Below, one piece after another: positions 1-10,850 of a DNA stretch of 64,000 nt. Origin of the DNA: Gossypium raimondii (lineage: Eukaryota; Streptophyta; Magnoliopsida; Malvales; Malvaceae). The stretch spans positions 3,100,001 through 3,164,000 of the forward strand of contig NC_068567.1 of assembly GCF_025698545.1 (NCBI RefSeq), read 5' to 3'. A program made the translations under genes and the position numbers. Position 1 is the stretch's first letter, and every line of letters begins with the position of its first letter. Below the pieces are notes generated by a model. It did no database searches and was not told the DNA's origin. It saw only the letters and a list, made by a program, of their open reading frames with translations.

Positions 1-545
1 GCGAAGGAGCGGCAGCACGACGACATAAAGATGCTAGGGTCAAAACCCTAGCAGAGCAAAAGGGGGCAACAGTTTTTTTTTTTTGTTGTTTTAGAAAGTG
101 GGCTGTCAAATGATTTTTAAAACAGAAAATTTTGTTTAAATAATAAGGCAATACGGCGCCATTTCATTAGGCCCCCTGGACGCCCAAAACGGCGTCGTTT
201 TGGGGGCCAACCCGTGCACCGACCCGATCTGGTCCCAAATCCGCGTGTTTTGTAGCATGGGGGAATTTGCGCAATTGGTCCCCCTATTTTTGCAGTGTGT
301 TTAAATTAAATTTCTGATTTCTTTTAAATTTCACTGCACATTCTATTTTTACTTTAAATCAGTCCCTATTACTGTGCAGCGTTTTAGGGAGGCGGATTAT
401 TTCTCTTTTGGTCCTCCACCCTTGCGCGCGCATTCAATGTGATCCTGTTTTCAAATTTACTTCGAATTTAGTTTTTTTTAAGTTCAATTTAACCCTTTTA
501 TTAACTATTTTATTCATTTTTTTTATAATTATGTTATACTATGAC

Positions 546-607
<62 letters not shown>

Positions 608-1754
608 CATCATCATCATTATTATTATTATTCCTACTATATATATATACGCATGTTTTAAAATAATACATATACATACATTTTTTTAAAAGCTTTTAAT
701 ACATACATATATTTTGCATATACAAACATTTTTTTACTTTTGTAAATATGAATATACGTATTTTTATATTATCCTTCATAGATTTTTTACAAACGTATGT
801 ATATATGTATACCTACATATTTTAATACATATTTTAATACATTCATTTTCTATAGTATAAATATATATGTTTTTGTTTTAAATTATTATAAACATTTTAT
901 TATTTTATATATGCTCCATTATTTTATATACATATTGCACATATTTTTTTATATTTTTACTTTATTTACACAATTCTCATATACATATATACATGCATTT
1001 TTAGAAATTATTATAAGTTTTATGTATTTCATTCCCTTTTATATGTATACTTATATATGTGTTTTATATATGCATTAACATTTTATCATATTTTTAAAGA
1101 AAATATATTTTGGTTTCATCAAAGCATTAAAATCGTTTTATTTTTTAAAAATTTTTTTTAAATATTTGGCAATTATGATTCTCGAGAAAGATCGTGTCCT
1201 AACTTACTGGATTGCGATTATTTTTTTTGATGAATTTAGAAAACCAAGTATTTATTTTGCAATAAATTCATGAAATTTTCAAATAAAAGCTTATTCTCAA
1301 GAATCTAAAAATGTCGGGTCCTAACTTACTGGTCATGACATTTTGGCATCTCGAAATAAGAATTTTCAAAAGCAAAAGGCAATATTCTGGTATTTTGAAG
1401 ATTTAAAAATATTGTGCCCTAACTCACTGGGTGTGGTGTTTTATTTCTTTGAAATAAGAATGTCTTATTATTTTGATTCATTCATGAGATAAAAAGTTTC
1501 CTTTTAAAATCTTTTCAATTTTTCAACACCAAGACATTAACGAATCAATTTGGTACCGATTTTGGGGCGTTACGAGGGTGCTAATCCTTCCTCGTGCGTA
1601 ACTGACTCCCGGACTCATTTTCTCAAATTTTGTAGACCAAAATCATTTTAAGGTGAGCCGATCACACCTTAATAAAGGATCGGTGGTGACTCCAATTTTT
1701 GTTTTTTTTTAAGTCGACAACTAAAATTTTTGTTTACAAAAAATGGTTTCGACA
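1..1754 (+). mobile_element. LTR fragment (3' part of a long LTR; 5' end outside window)
   Basis: Noncoding and AT-rich. It shares its layout with the LTRs at 17707-20250 and 31518-34075: a GC-rich start with an ACGGCG/CGTCGTTTTG palindromic region (about 155-200), a run of TA/ATAC-rich sequence (about 640-1080), three spaced copies of a CCTAACTTACTGG-like motif (about 1199, 1319, 1419), a stretch around 1560-1690 (GGGCGTTACGAGGGTGC, then GGTGGTGACTCC), and a CA end at 1754. It abuts MULE transposase-like coding sequence directly, so the LTR probably inserted into that element. It holds a (TTA)n microsatellite. The ORFs within it are low-complexity and not genes. Confidence 0.75.
547..632. 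repeat. (TTA/TCA)n trinucleotide microsatellite
   Basis: An uninterrupted TTA/ATT run of about 20 units is followed by a few TCA units and more TTA. It lies inside the LTR fragment. The poly-Ile ORF across it is an artefact. Confidence 0.95.
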
Positions 1755-1761
1755 GAGCTAC

Positions 1762-2673
1762 AAGGATGGATAGCTGCTATGCGGGAGTACGTACCGTGGA
1801 CTGTGATTGAGTTATAGACAAAACCTTATTACGGCCTGGACGACCAGTTACAGCCAGGAAAAAGGATTTTCCATCGGATGTTCTGGACGTTTGATCCATC
1901 TAGAGCCAAACACATATTTTCGACAATGGTTGGGTACAATAGAGCCGTGGCAATGTGCTCAAAGTTTTGACGAGGGCTTTCGTTATGGACAAATGACCAC
2001 AAACTTAATGGAGGGGGTAAATGCTGTATTGTTGAAAACATGTTATCTTCCAATTGCATCTGTCTTCTCTACTACATTCTACAGGTTGGCTACCTTGATA
2101 CCAAGAATGAGTCAGCAACAAGTCGACCAGATGGAGGCGGGACACGTGTTTGTCGAAGATGTCAGGGATGTAATCAAACCGTCGGATGGCGATGTCCATG
2201 AATGTAGAAATATATTCACGACGTCTGGAAACATTTTGAGTTACTGAGACCATCGGTCGTCGACCTAGTATACCACCTACGTCTTATGGAGTTGATCTCC
2301 GAAATAGACGGTACGAGTGTAGGAGGTTCAAAACACTTCATTAACTATGTGCGCATGTCGTGGCAGCGTGTGCTAAAGTGAACCTTAATGTTGAACAATA
2401 TGTCGATGATGTGTACACGCTCGAGCGCACATTGCGTATCTGGGAAAATGAGTTCCCTATCCTACCTGACCTGTCTACGTGAGATGTGCCTCCGAAGACT
2501 TTTGAGCTTTTCCCAGACAAAGGGCTACGCAATAATTCAAGAGGTCGTCAGCAATCAACTAGAATCCGTAATGAAATGGACATTAGGGAGAAATTCGACG
2601 GTAAGTATTGTGGATTATGCAGGTTAAGTGGTCATAGTCGGAATAAATGCCCTCAGCGAAACTATCATGTCTG
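1762..2673 (+). pseudogene. MULE transposase, C-terminal fragment (degenerate)
   Basis: Reading frame 1 (1807-2247) encodes a stretch resembling the C-terminal half of plant MuDR-like transposases: a W-x-x-C-A-Q-S-F-D-E-G-F-R-Y-G segment, then MTTNLMEGVNAVL, an LPI..VFS..FYRLATL block and a QQQVDQMEAGHVFVEDV block. At about 2215 the frame shifts. The next frame keeps a SWIM-like Cys/His segment (about 2310-2370) and, near the end, a zinc knuckle of the form C-x2-C-x4-H-x4-C (CGLC...H...C, about 2608-2650). Stops lie in the second frame at about 2237, 2339 and 2479. The N-terminal catalytic half is absent, cut off by the LTR at 1754. This is a dead transposase that once mobilised a Mutator-like element. 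Its convergent partner is the PMD pseudogene at 3370-5238. Confidence 0.8.
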
Positions 2674-2744
2674 ACAGTCATCAGGATCGGGTCGAAATTG
2701 ACCTAATGCTGTCAAATTGTTATGTGTAATGTTGTAAAAAGTAT

Positions 2745-3165
2745 AATTCATTTGGAATAATTAAAATTATTCAGCTTATGCTTATGCTTAAATTGCATCC
2801 AAATTAAGGTATTAAAAACATGATTCATTTGGAATAATTAAAATTATTCGCTTATGCTTATGCTTAAATTGTATCCAAATTAAGGTATTAAAACATGATT
2901 CATTTGGAATAATTAAAATTATTCAATTTTATGCTTATGCTTAAATTGTATCCAAATTAAGGTATTAAAACATGATTCATTTGGAATAATTAAAATTATT
3001 CGCTTATGCTTATGCTTAAATTGTATCCAAATTAAGGTATTAAAAACATGATTCATTTGGAATAATTAAAATTATTCAGCTTATGCTTATGCTTAAGTTG
3101 TATCCAAATTAAGGTATTAAAAACATGATTCATTTGGAATAATTAAAATTGTATCCAATTTAAGT
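2745..3165. repeat. Minisatellite, about 77-bp unit, more than 5 copies
   Basis: The unit begins ATTCATTTGGAATAATTAAA, continues with a doubled GCTTATG, and ends with a GTATCCAAATTAAGGTATTA segment. Starts are at about 2745, 2823, 2898, 2975, 3051 and 3129. Copies are nearly identical. It lies between the two convergent MULE-element genes. Confidence 0.92.
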
Positions 3166-3369
3166 TATAAAAGGTGCAACAAATTAAGTAATTAAATTTA
3201 TACAATAAGTACAAACTTTGTAATGTACAAAAATATGCAATAAACCCCTAAAAATGATGGTTCGATGGTGTGGTCCTAGGGGTATACCTATGCGGAGGTC
3301 GACGGTCACGTTCTGGGTGTTGGCGACGACCAACTTCCTTATTTGGCGCAGGTGGGGGTGTGGTAAACA

Positions 3370-5238
3370 TAGAGGAAAAAATCATGTGACTCAATCGGCA
3401 TCATGAACTTGAACCTGAAGGGGTCCCATGATGCTGTAGGTACGAGCCGAGAGTGTCGTACTGCGGCGGGTATGATCCAAAGAGATCAAACTCGTTTGCG
3501 TATTCGCCCGCTGAGAAGCTTGGAATATAGTCATCGCCTGCCAAATCCGAATGATAGGATTATGAATCCCATGTGAATGTAACTGCTTAGGATCTAGCTC
3601 AGGCTCCGGGTCGGGTTTCGGCTTGGGCTCTGGTTCGGGATCATGATCTGTTGCAGGCTCTACCTCTATCGGGGTCGCTGGGTACAATCCCCCAGATAGC
3701 TGCATGTGCGGGGGGAATACAGTCGACTGGCCTCCAAGTATATATGGTTTTCCGCAACTATAGTACCATTGTATGTACTCTAATGATGGTTGCAATGATT
3801 ATGTCATAACCATCTGAGGTTTGCGACCCATCTGATCGTTCCATAGCGTAACAAATTTTCGATGCTTAACCCGCTAATCCAACTACAGTTTTCCCCTCCT
3901 ATTCATGCCGTGAACCGCCCCCACTTCGCGTGGTGGATCCGGGATATATTGGATGTAACCAAACTGTCTGCACCCGATCCCCGTGATACCACTCGACTAC
4001 ATTGAAATTTATAATTGGTGCGTTAGTGCACCACATTTCAAAATGAACATATGCAGACGAAGGTATCACAGCTATAATTTTCAGGCGACGATATGGCATC
4101 CATATAAACTGCATGATTAATAACATGGTTATAATTTAACACGGTGTGAGTAAGATATAGAAAGTAAATGAACTAATATTAGAATAGCTTACCCCTTATC
4201 CGGCATGTTGTTCGATCATGAGTCAGTATATTGGGACAGTGTACGACCTCTCGATACCCGGATAAATACTCCACCTACAAAAAGAAATATAGGGTTTATG
4301 GTTGGTAACATCAGTCAATATACTATGACTACAAATAATGACAAGTTATATTTTATCACCTGTTCACTAGTGGATAAACATACGGTTGGTGAGTAGCCGA
4401 TGCCAAAAATAACATCCGATAGAGCGCCCAGGACTACAGCAATGTAAGGCATCTGCCCATGTCTACAACAGAAGGTTTTGTCGTCCGATAAAGCTCCCGA
4501 TATAACACTGCTAGAATGGCGAAGCCCCAGCTATAGGAGCGGACATTGGACAAATCAGCTAATAGGGGCAAGTACATCATATGCACATTGTTGTTGTTTG
4601 CAACGGGCACCAGTACTCTCCCTAGGATATGTATGATGTACGCTTGAGCAGCGCACATCAATTCACCTTCAGTGGCATTTGCTGATAACTGTCCAAATTT
4701 GGCTTTCAGCCATGTAAATTTCAAGCTCGTAAAATTTTTCTCATCGTCATTTGGCGAGTCTTCTAGTAGCTGATTACATAGTGCAGCCGGATCAGTAAAT
4801 GAACTTACTCCCGTTATAGGACTTGCGTCGATTGGGAGCTCAAGCTACAGGGCAACATCCTTTAAAGTCACCATGCACTCCCCACACGAAAAATGAAAAG
4901 TGTGGGTCTCTGGGCGCCACCGCTTCACTAGCGCAGATAATAAATCATACCGCAAGTCGAACGTCTGGATCAATACTGCTGACCCAAATCTGACTTGCTC
5001 CAAGTATGGCATCAATCGTGAATTCGGGGGATGCTTTAAACCATTCACCCGGCCCCTTATTACTCAGTACGAGTCCTGATAGTGTTAAATTACAGAAAAA
5101 AATTAGGATAACATGATTTATTTCTATATATTACGTATATCCTTTTTTAATAGAACCCGTGATTAACAAATAATAATATATTACCATCTCATTAGCCGCA
5201 TCAGATATGTGTGTATCCCTACTAATCAATGAAGCCAT
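3370..5238 (-). pseudogene. Plant mobile domain (PMD) protein, transposon-associated, degenerate
   Basis: Read on the minus strand it starts at ATG 5238-5236 (MASLISRDTHISDAANEM). A short exon ends at about 5183 with a GT donor. After a short intron the PMD core begins near 5075: an NGLKHPPNSRLMPYLEQ segment, then ALVKRWRPETHTFHFSCGEC and TLKDVAL (5048-4845). It continues in 4724-4434 with LKFTWLKAKFG, the YLPLLADLSNVRSYSWG block and AVLYRELYR. Later come WMPYRR and VIPSSAYVH with NAPIINFNVVEWYHGDRV (about 4110-3950) and EYIQWYYSCGKPYILGGQS, followed by a Pro/Glu-rich tail (3795-3391). Stops, for example after DVAL and upstream of NGLKHPP, and frameshifts break it. PMD genes are often carried by Mutator-like elements, which fits the neighbouring transposase. 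Function of the intact family is tied to transposons and, for host copies, silencing. Confidence 0.78.
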
Positions 5239-5261
5239 TGCGATGCCTGCAACTTCAAAAA

Positions 5262-6300
5262 AAATTTAGTAAAAAACTCTTATTTCGGCCCTGTGTTCGT
5301 ATTTTTTTCTGAATTTTATTACTTTAAAAATTATCATATTTTCTAATTTTATTATTTTACATTATTTTAGTACATTATGTTTGAAATTTAAATAAATTTA
5401 GTGTGTTTTTAAATAAATTTAAAAAACCCTTATTTGGTCATTTGCTCGTATTTTTTCTCGAATTTTTTACTTTCAATAAAAATATATTATTTTGGTATTT
5501 TATTATTTAACTTTATCTTAGTACAAGTATGTTTTAAATGTATTAATTAATTGCTTTTTTTAAATTTAGTAAAAAACCCTTATTTCGCCCTTTCTTAGTA
5601 TTTTTACTTTAAAAAATCATATTTTCTAATTTTATTATTTTACATTATTTTAGTACATTATGCTTGAAATTTAAATAAATTTAGTGTGTTTTTAAATAAA
5701 TTAAAAAACCCTTATTTCGCCCTTTGCTTGTATTTTTTCCGATTTTTATTACTTTCAATAAAATATATTATTTTGTATTTTATTATTTTACTTTATCTTA
5801 GTACATTATGCTTGAAATGTATTAATTATTTCTGTTTTTTTAATTTAGTAAAAACCCTTATTTCGCCCTTAGTTCGTATTTTTTCCCAAATTTTATTACT
5901 TTAAAAATATCATATTTTGTAATTTTATTATTTTACATTATTTTAGTACATTATGTTTGAAATTTAAATAAATTTAGTGTGTTTTAAAATAAATTTAAAA
6001 AACCCTTATTTCGCCCTTTACTCAGATTTTTCCAATTTTATTACTTGCAATAAAAATATATTATTTTCGTATTTTATTTTTACATTATTTTAGTACATCA
6101 TGTTTGAAATGTATTAATTTTTTCTTTTTTAAATTTAGTAAAAACTCTTACTTCAAATTTCTTTGTTCGTATTTTTTTCTCTGCATTTTATTACTTTAAA
6201 AATATAATGTTTTCTAATTTTATTATTTTACATTATTTTATTTCATTATGTTTGAAATTTATTAATTTAGTGTGTTTTTAAATATACAATTTTTGAATTT
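5262..6300. repeat. AT-rich satellite, about 145-bp half units in about 290-bp dimers
   Basis: The phrase AAATTTAGTAAAAAAC followed by CCTTATTTCGCCC recurs at about 5264, 5411 (variant), 5562, 5700 (variant), 5842, 5993 (variant) and 6133. Each is followed by a TTTTATTACTTT and TATTTTACATTATTTTAGTACATTATG segment. Odd and even units differ consistently, giving a dimeric higher-order period. The satellite lies just upstream of the PMD pseudogene start, probably inside the same transposable element. Confidence 0.88.
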
Positions 6301-6594
6301 TATTACTTTCAAGTGAATATACAATTTCCTTTTTTTCTTTTCGTATTTTATGTTTTCTTAAACATGTTTTTTATAATTTTTTAATGTTAGTTTCCTAAAA
6401 AATAATTACAACATCCTAAATTAATTTCATAAAAAATTTTAATCAACATAGAATGTACATAACATGAATTTTTCATGCTAAATAAATTTCATAAAATATA
6501 TATACTAAATAAAATAATAAAACACATACAATATACATAACATAAATTTTTACACAAATATTACAAAAAATTAAATTAATACAAAAAATTACCT

Positions 6595-6720
6595 TTACTT
6601 CTTTTTTTCCTTTCTTTTTCCTTCCTTCCCTTTTCTTCTTCTCCTTTTTTTTTCTCTTTCTTCTCCTTCCTTTTCTTTCTTTCTTTCCTCTCCTTTCCTT
6701 CTCCTTTTCTTCTCCACCCA
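6595..6720. repeat. Polypyrimidine tract (C/T-rich)
   Basis: About 125 bases on the + strand are almost only C and T (runs of TTCC, TTTC). The complementary Lys/Glu/Arg-rich ORF (6742-6473) is a by-product and is not called a gene. Confidence 0.9.
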
Positions 6721-6734
6721 CCGGGCTGAATGGT

Positions 6735-6850
6735 CCCCCCATTATAAGGGAAGTGGTGCCGCCTGTGGTAGTGGCACCATCGGTGCCGCCTCTGCCATTG
6801 GCACCAATGGTGCCGCCTATGGCAGCCCCTTCACCAGGGTGCTATCACAT
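6735..6850. repeat. GGTGCCGCC-type short repeat block, followed by AT-rich spacer
   Basis: Several imperfect copies of GGTGCCGCCT and GGCACCA(A/T) alternate here. The base composition is far more GC-rich than the surroundings. It is probably the last recognisable part of the Mutator-like element. Nothing gene-like follows until the P450-1 promoter. Confidence 0.6.
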
Positions 6851-7040
6851 CCCTGTAGCTTTTTTTTAAAACTTTTTTTTGTATTATTTTGATAAATAAA
6901 AAAAGTTAATATTATTTTAATATTTTTTTATTTTATTTTTAATATTTTAGTAAAATACCCCATGTTGCTTATCCAACCTACTCTGACGTATGACGCACCC
7001 ATTGCGTCACTGCAAACGCAATTTTGGTCCTTCTACATGC

Positions 7041-7047
7041 TATAATA
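7041..7047 (+). promoter_or_regulatory. Probable TATA box of P450-1
   Basis: TATAATAAA lies about 45-50 bases before the start region. The sequence just upstream (CCAACCTACT..., GCAATTTTG.TCCTTC) is also found before P450-6 (about 44416-44467), so this promoter segment is shared between paralogs. Confidence 0.5.
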
Positions 7048-7084
7048 AAGGGGGCAATGGTTCTGGTTTAGACAAGAAAACTGA

Positions 7085-7093
7085 ATGCGTTGA
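7085..7093 (+). promoter_or_regulatory. Minimal upstream ORF (ATG CGT TGA) overlapping the P450-1 start
   Basis: Paralogs begin ATGAGTGGCTTGATG, with the first and fifth codons both Met in one frame. Here four bases are missing, leaving ATGCGTTGATG. The first ATG is now followed by one codon and TGA, and the TGA shares its last base with the ATG of the main frame at 7093. Confidence 0.75.
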
Positions 7094-9354
7094 TGAAGCT
7101 TCTAATTCTTGCTCCATGTTGTTTGTTCTTCATAGCTTTAATAAAATTACTTTATGATTACCTATGGATACCTCTCCGTATTCAGCATATGCTGAATTCA
7201 CAGGGGATCAAAGGACCTCCTTACAGATTCATCCATGGCAACAACAAGGAAGTTACCAAAATGAAACAAAAAGCTTTAAGTAAATCTGTGGGCTTGACGG
7301 ATGATTTATTTCCCAAAGTACAGCCACATGTTTACACCTGGACCAACAGATATGGTAAGATCCATGCTTGTTTTTTTCACTATGATTTATAACTTGTAGT
7401 TCTAAGAAAAGGTAGACCCTTTTTCTTTTCACGTTATTAGGGAAGAATTTTGTTTATTGGAACGGTGCTCGAGCTGAATTGGTGATTTCAGAGCCTGAAT
7501 TAATCAAAGAGGTTCTGAAAAATAGTGAACAAATTTTTCAGAAAAAGGAACTTTCAGATATTGGTAGAAAGTTCTTGGGGAATGGTCTTATATTCATTGA
7601 GGGGGAAAAATGGGCAAAGCATCGAAAGCTGGCCAATCACACTTTCCATGGGGAAAGTCTAAAGGTAAGGCTTCCAAATATATAAACCAGGTGTAATTAA
7701 TTTACAAGAATTATACATAGACTACAATATTTTGGTAAAATTTTGTATTGTTAGCTAAAGATAAGTTTATTATGGACGTTGAAAAAGTGTAGTAAAAACA
7801 TACTTTCGAAAATTTTAACACCATTTACTACTTAGGAGGTCAATTTTAAACTTGATGCTGCAAAATAAAAGATTGAATCAGAGATTTAAAAAAAGTAATT
7901 TCATTAAAAAGCACTCTTTTAGCTTTTAGACTTGGATTAAAATCTAGTTTGAAATAAGATTTAATTTGAAAAGGTGTTTATTTGTCAAATTTTTTAATTT
8001 GAAATCATGATTTTGTGTTGAAAAGTGTTTTCCAGACTCCAATTATATATGTCACTACTACTTACATATTGGAGGATTGTTTGGGCAGAACATGACTCCA
8101 GCAATAATTGCTAGTGTTGAAACAATGCTAGAAAAGTGGAAAGGCCAAGAAGGCAAAGAGATTGAAGTGTACCAAGAATTTAGGTTATTAACTTCAGAAG
8201 TGATTTCCAGAACAGCATTTGGTAGCAATTACATGGAAGGGGAGAAGATATTTGCCATCTTGAGAAAGTTGACAGTAATTATGAGTCGAAATCTTTCCAA
8301 GACTAGAATTCCTTTGATCAGGTATCTTCCCTCTAAGCTTAATTAATCCCAACTTTTTCCTTGATTTCATGTAGCTTTTGAATGCAACTTTTAGACTTTC
8401 ATTCCCCATGGATTTGGTTTTCTCATATATAGCTGACCCTGGTTTGCTTTTGCAGCAAGTTGTGGAAATCTGCTGATTTGCTAGAGTCTGAAAAACTTTC
8501 AAAAGAAATAAAAGATCGTGTGATGAAGATTGTTAAGAAAAGAGAAGACAAAGTTGTGAATGGAGAAGTCAATAGCTTCCGCAGTGATTTTCTTGGATTA
8601 CTTCTAAATGCCTATCATGATTCGGATGCGAAAAACAGGCTTTCATTGGAAGACGTGGTAGCTGAATGCAAAACATTCTATTTTGCTGGACAAGAAACTG
8701 TTAATTCCTTACTTGCATGGATAGTCTTGCATTTGGCAATCCATGGAGATTGGCAAGAAAAAGCGAGAAGAGAGGTGGTTGACATATTTGGTAACCAAAA
8801 TCCACATCTCGAAGGCATCGCCAAACTCAAAATAGTAAGAAAACTATCTAACTGGGAATTCAAATAGCCATCGACATGATGTAATCTGACATATTTTTCT
8901 ATTTTCCAAACAGATGACTATGATCATCAATGAAACTCTAAGATTGTATGGTCCAACAAGTGTCCTCCAAAGAACAGGTACAAGAGAAATTCAGTTGGGA
9001 AAGCTACTCTTGCCCGCTAATATAGATATTCTGCCTTTAAATATTGGACTTCACCGGGACCCTCACTTTTGGGGAAATGATGTGCATCATTTTAAACCTG
9101 AGAGATTCGCTGAAGGGATTGCCAAAGCTACCAATTACACCGCGGCTGCCTTTTTCCCCTTCGGATTAGGACCTCGATCTTGTGTTGGTATGACATTTGC
9201 AATGATAGAAACCAAGATTGCTCTCTCCATGGTTCTACAACGCTACACCATTACCCTTTCCCCTGCCTATGTCCACTCTCCAATACTTATTCTTACCCTT
9301 CAACCCCAAAATGGAATTCAAGTAATACTTGAGCCGATACATAGTAATGCATGA
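7093..9354 (+). CDS. CYP749A: P450-1: CYP749A-like cytochrome P450 (CYP72 clan), intact
   Basis: Exons are 7093-7354, 7441-7664, 8089-8321, 8456-8834 and 8914-9354. All introns are GT-AG and they join into 512 codons plus stop. An N-terminal membrane anchor (residues about 3-20, rich in L/I/F/C) is followed by the GPPYRF hinge. The I-helix motif AGQETVN is at about 317-323, the CYP72-clan segment GDWQEKARREV at about 339-349, ExxR as ETLR at 373-376, KPERF at about 427-431, and the haem loop FGLGPRSCVG with Cys about 456. It should be an ER-bound NADPH-dependent monooxygenase; its substrate is unknown. The start is Met 7093, because the ATG that paralogs use is out of frame here (see 7085-7093). 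It is closest to P450-2, and intron 2 (424 bp) starts like that of P450-2. Family level is certain; the CYP749A name is from memory of cotton and poplar homologues. Confidence 0.93.
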
Positions 9355-9439
9355 AGTACATAGCCGTTAAGAACTAGAGGTTTAACATGGTTCGTGAATT
9401 CTACTTTTAAGAGATGATATTTAATATGTTTAAAGGTTC

Positions 9440-10060
9440 TAGCATTTATCACAAAGACAAACGACTTGTGATAATGTTTACTTTTCATCTATCATGCAAT
9501 GTCGATGAGAAGATACCATTTACCAATTAGTTGGGTTATGAATTCCACTATTTTGAATGATGTTACATACTATAGAAGTTGTGTATCCAGTGCACCAACT
9601 TTTGGTTCTTTATCTTAGCCTTTTACTTGCATCAAAGTATACGAGCCATGCATGCATAGTCCATCATCTACTCAAGATTAAGGTATATCACACTATGAAC
9701 GTCACAAGTAAATAGATCCATAAATGGATTTAGAATCTATTCTCCTTAGGTCTTATCTAATGTACTGTCAGTCTAATCAATCACATCTATGTTTTTATCT
9801 TTTAAGAGTCATCTGTTCCATTCAAGACAAAGTTTCTCCACAATTGGGCTTGATAGATGACATATTAGTTTCTCAATCGATTTGCTCATTTTCAATTAGA
9901 CTAAGGACATATTATGGTTTATCTACTAATACAAGCTATTTTTTCATATCACGATCTGACCACGTGATACCGCTTAGTATTAATTTAAACATTAGATAAC
10001 CAATGAGTCAACATTTGCTTCCATTTTGCTTTGCATGCAAAAACATTGAGGACAATATCC
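9440..10060 (-). mobile_element. Noncoding LTR-retroelement remnant (same repeat as 63197-63760)
   Basis: Sequence from GACAAACGAC...TTTACTTTTCATCTATCATG to CCAATGAGTC matches 63197-63760 almost throughout, with scattered substitutions. An inverted diverged copy lies around 59600-59780 (GGAATTCATA..., ATATCCTCTCATTAG). No coding sequence is recognisable. Orientation is inferred from the copy at the window end, where a TATA-like signal reads on the minus strand. Confidence 0.6.
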
Positions 10061-10139
10061 AAAGGGTATTAATTTAATTAATAGATATTATTAAACCAAT
10101 TTGTTTAAAAAATATAATTATATAAAACGAACATAGTAC

Positions 10140-10850
10140 ACTTAGTGTACCAGATCCAACAGTGGTCACTACAGCTAGCATTGCTATAAGCAACATAACT
10201 TGACATTTTTGGAGTTGAAATCTTTTCAGCAAAATCAGTTGGGCAACGACTTAGATGATTTTGTGGACATGTGTTGGCTTATATTTGAAGATCCATTTTG
10301 TGGAATCAATCTTTGAAGATTAAATCAATTTGAATCAAGCAAATCGGATCACTTATTTTGTGGAGATTGGCTTGACTTATTTGAAAATTTATTTTCGAAA
10401 TCTTTGATTTATTCTTGACTTTGAGGATATTTGTAAAGGTTTTTTTTACAAGGCTATTTTTTGTGGGATATTGATTCTAATTGATCTTTTATCTTTGCAA
10501 ACATTAAATTCTTATATATTAGAGGCTTGTGTAAGTTAAAAAAAGATAGAGTTTTTATAGCACTTATTTTTTTCATTGAGGAACTTGTATTTGATAGTGC
10601 ATTAAGAGTGTAAAATAAGTTTGCTGCTTGGTTTTACAACCAAAATTCTCAAGGGAAGAACTTAGTGGTGAGTGATTTGGATATTTAGATACAAAAGTGA
10701 GGTTGCTATACCGAGTTGTGATAGGACTTTAATAACTTGTTGTCTTGGGATTAAAAATAATGGATTTACTCACTAAGTTAAGTTCCGTAGACATAGAAAA
10801 ATCGATATGCATAAACAATCATTTGTGTTCTATTTTTTGTTGTTGTGTTC
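10140..10850 (+). mobile_element. Probable degraded Ty1-copia-type LTR remnant
   Basis: Noncoding sequence with phrases typical of copia-type LTRs of dicots (TTTACTCACTAAGTTAAGTTCCGTAGAC at about 10763-10791, preceded by a GGATTAAAAATAATGG segment). No target duplication or partner LTR was found. The call rests on remembered repeat style, so confidence is low. Confidence 0.35.

Noticed and set aside
408-1078. Two 93-residue ORFs rich in Ile, Tyr and Phe
   Set aside because: They come from TTA microsatellite and TA-rich LTR sequence; low complexity, no domain.
6473-6742. Minus-strand Lys/Glu/Arg-rich 89-residue ORF
   Set aside because: Complement of a polypyrimidine tract; charged composition is a by-product.
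8194-8502. Minus-strand ORFs overlapping P450 exons (also at 8678, 21278, 26088, 37640, 38063, 51852)
   Set aside because: Antisense shadows recurring at the same exon positions in each paralog; explained by codon use of the sense gene.
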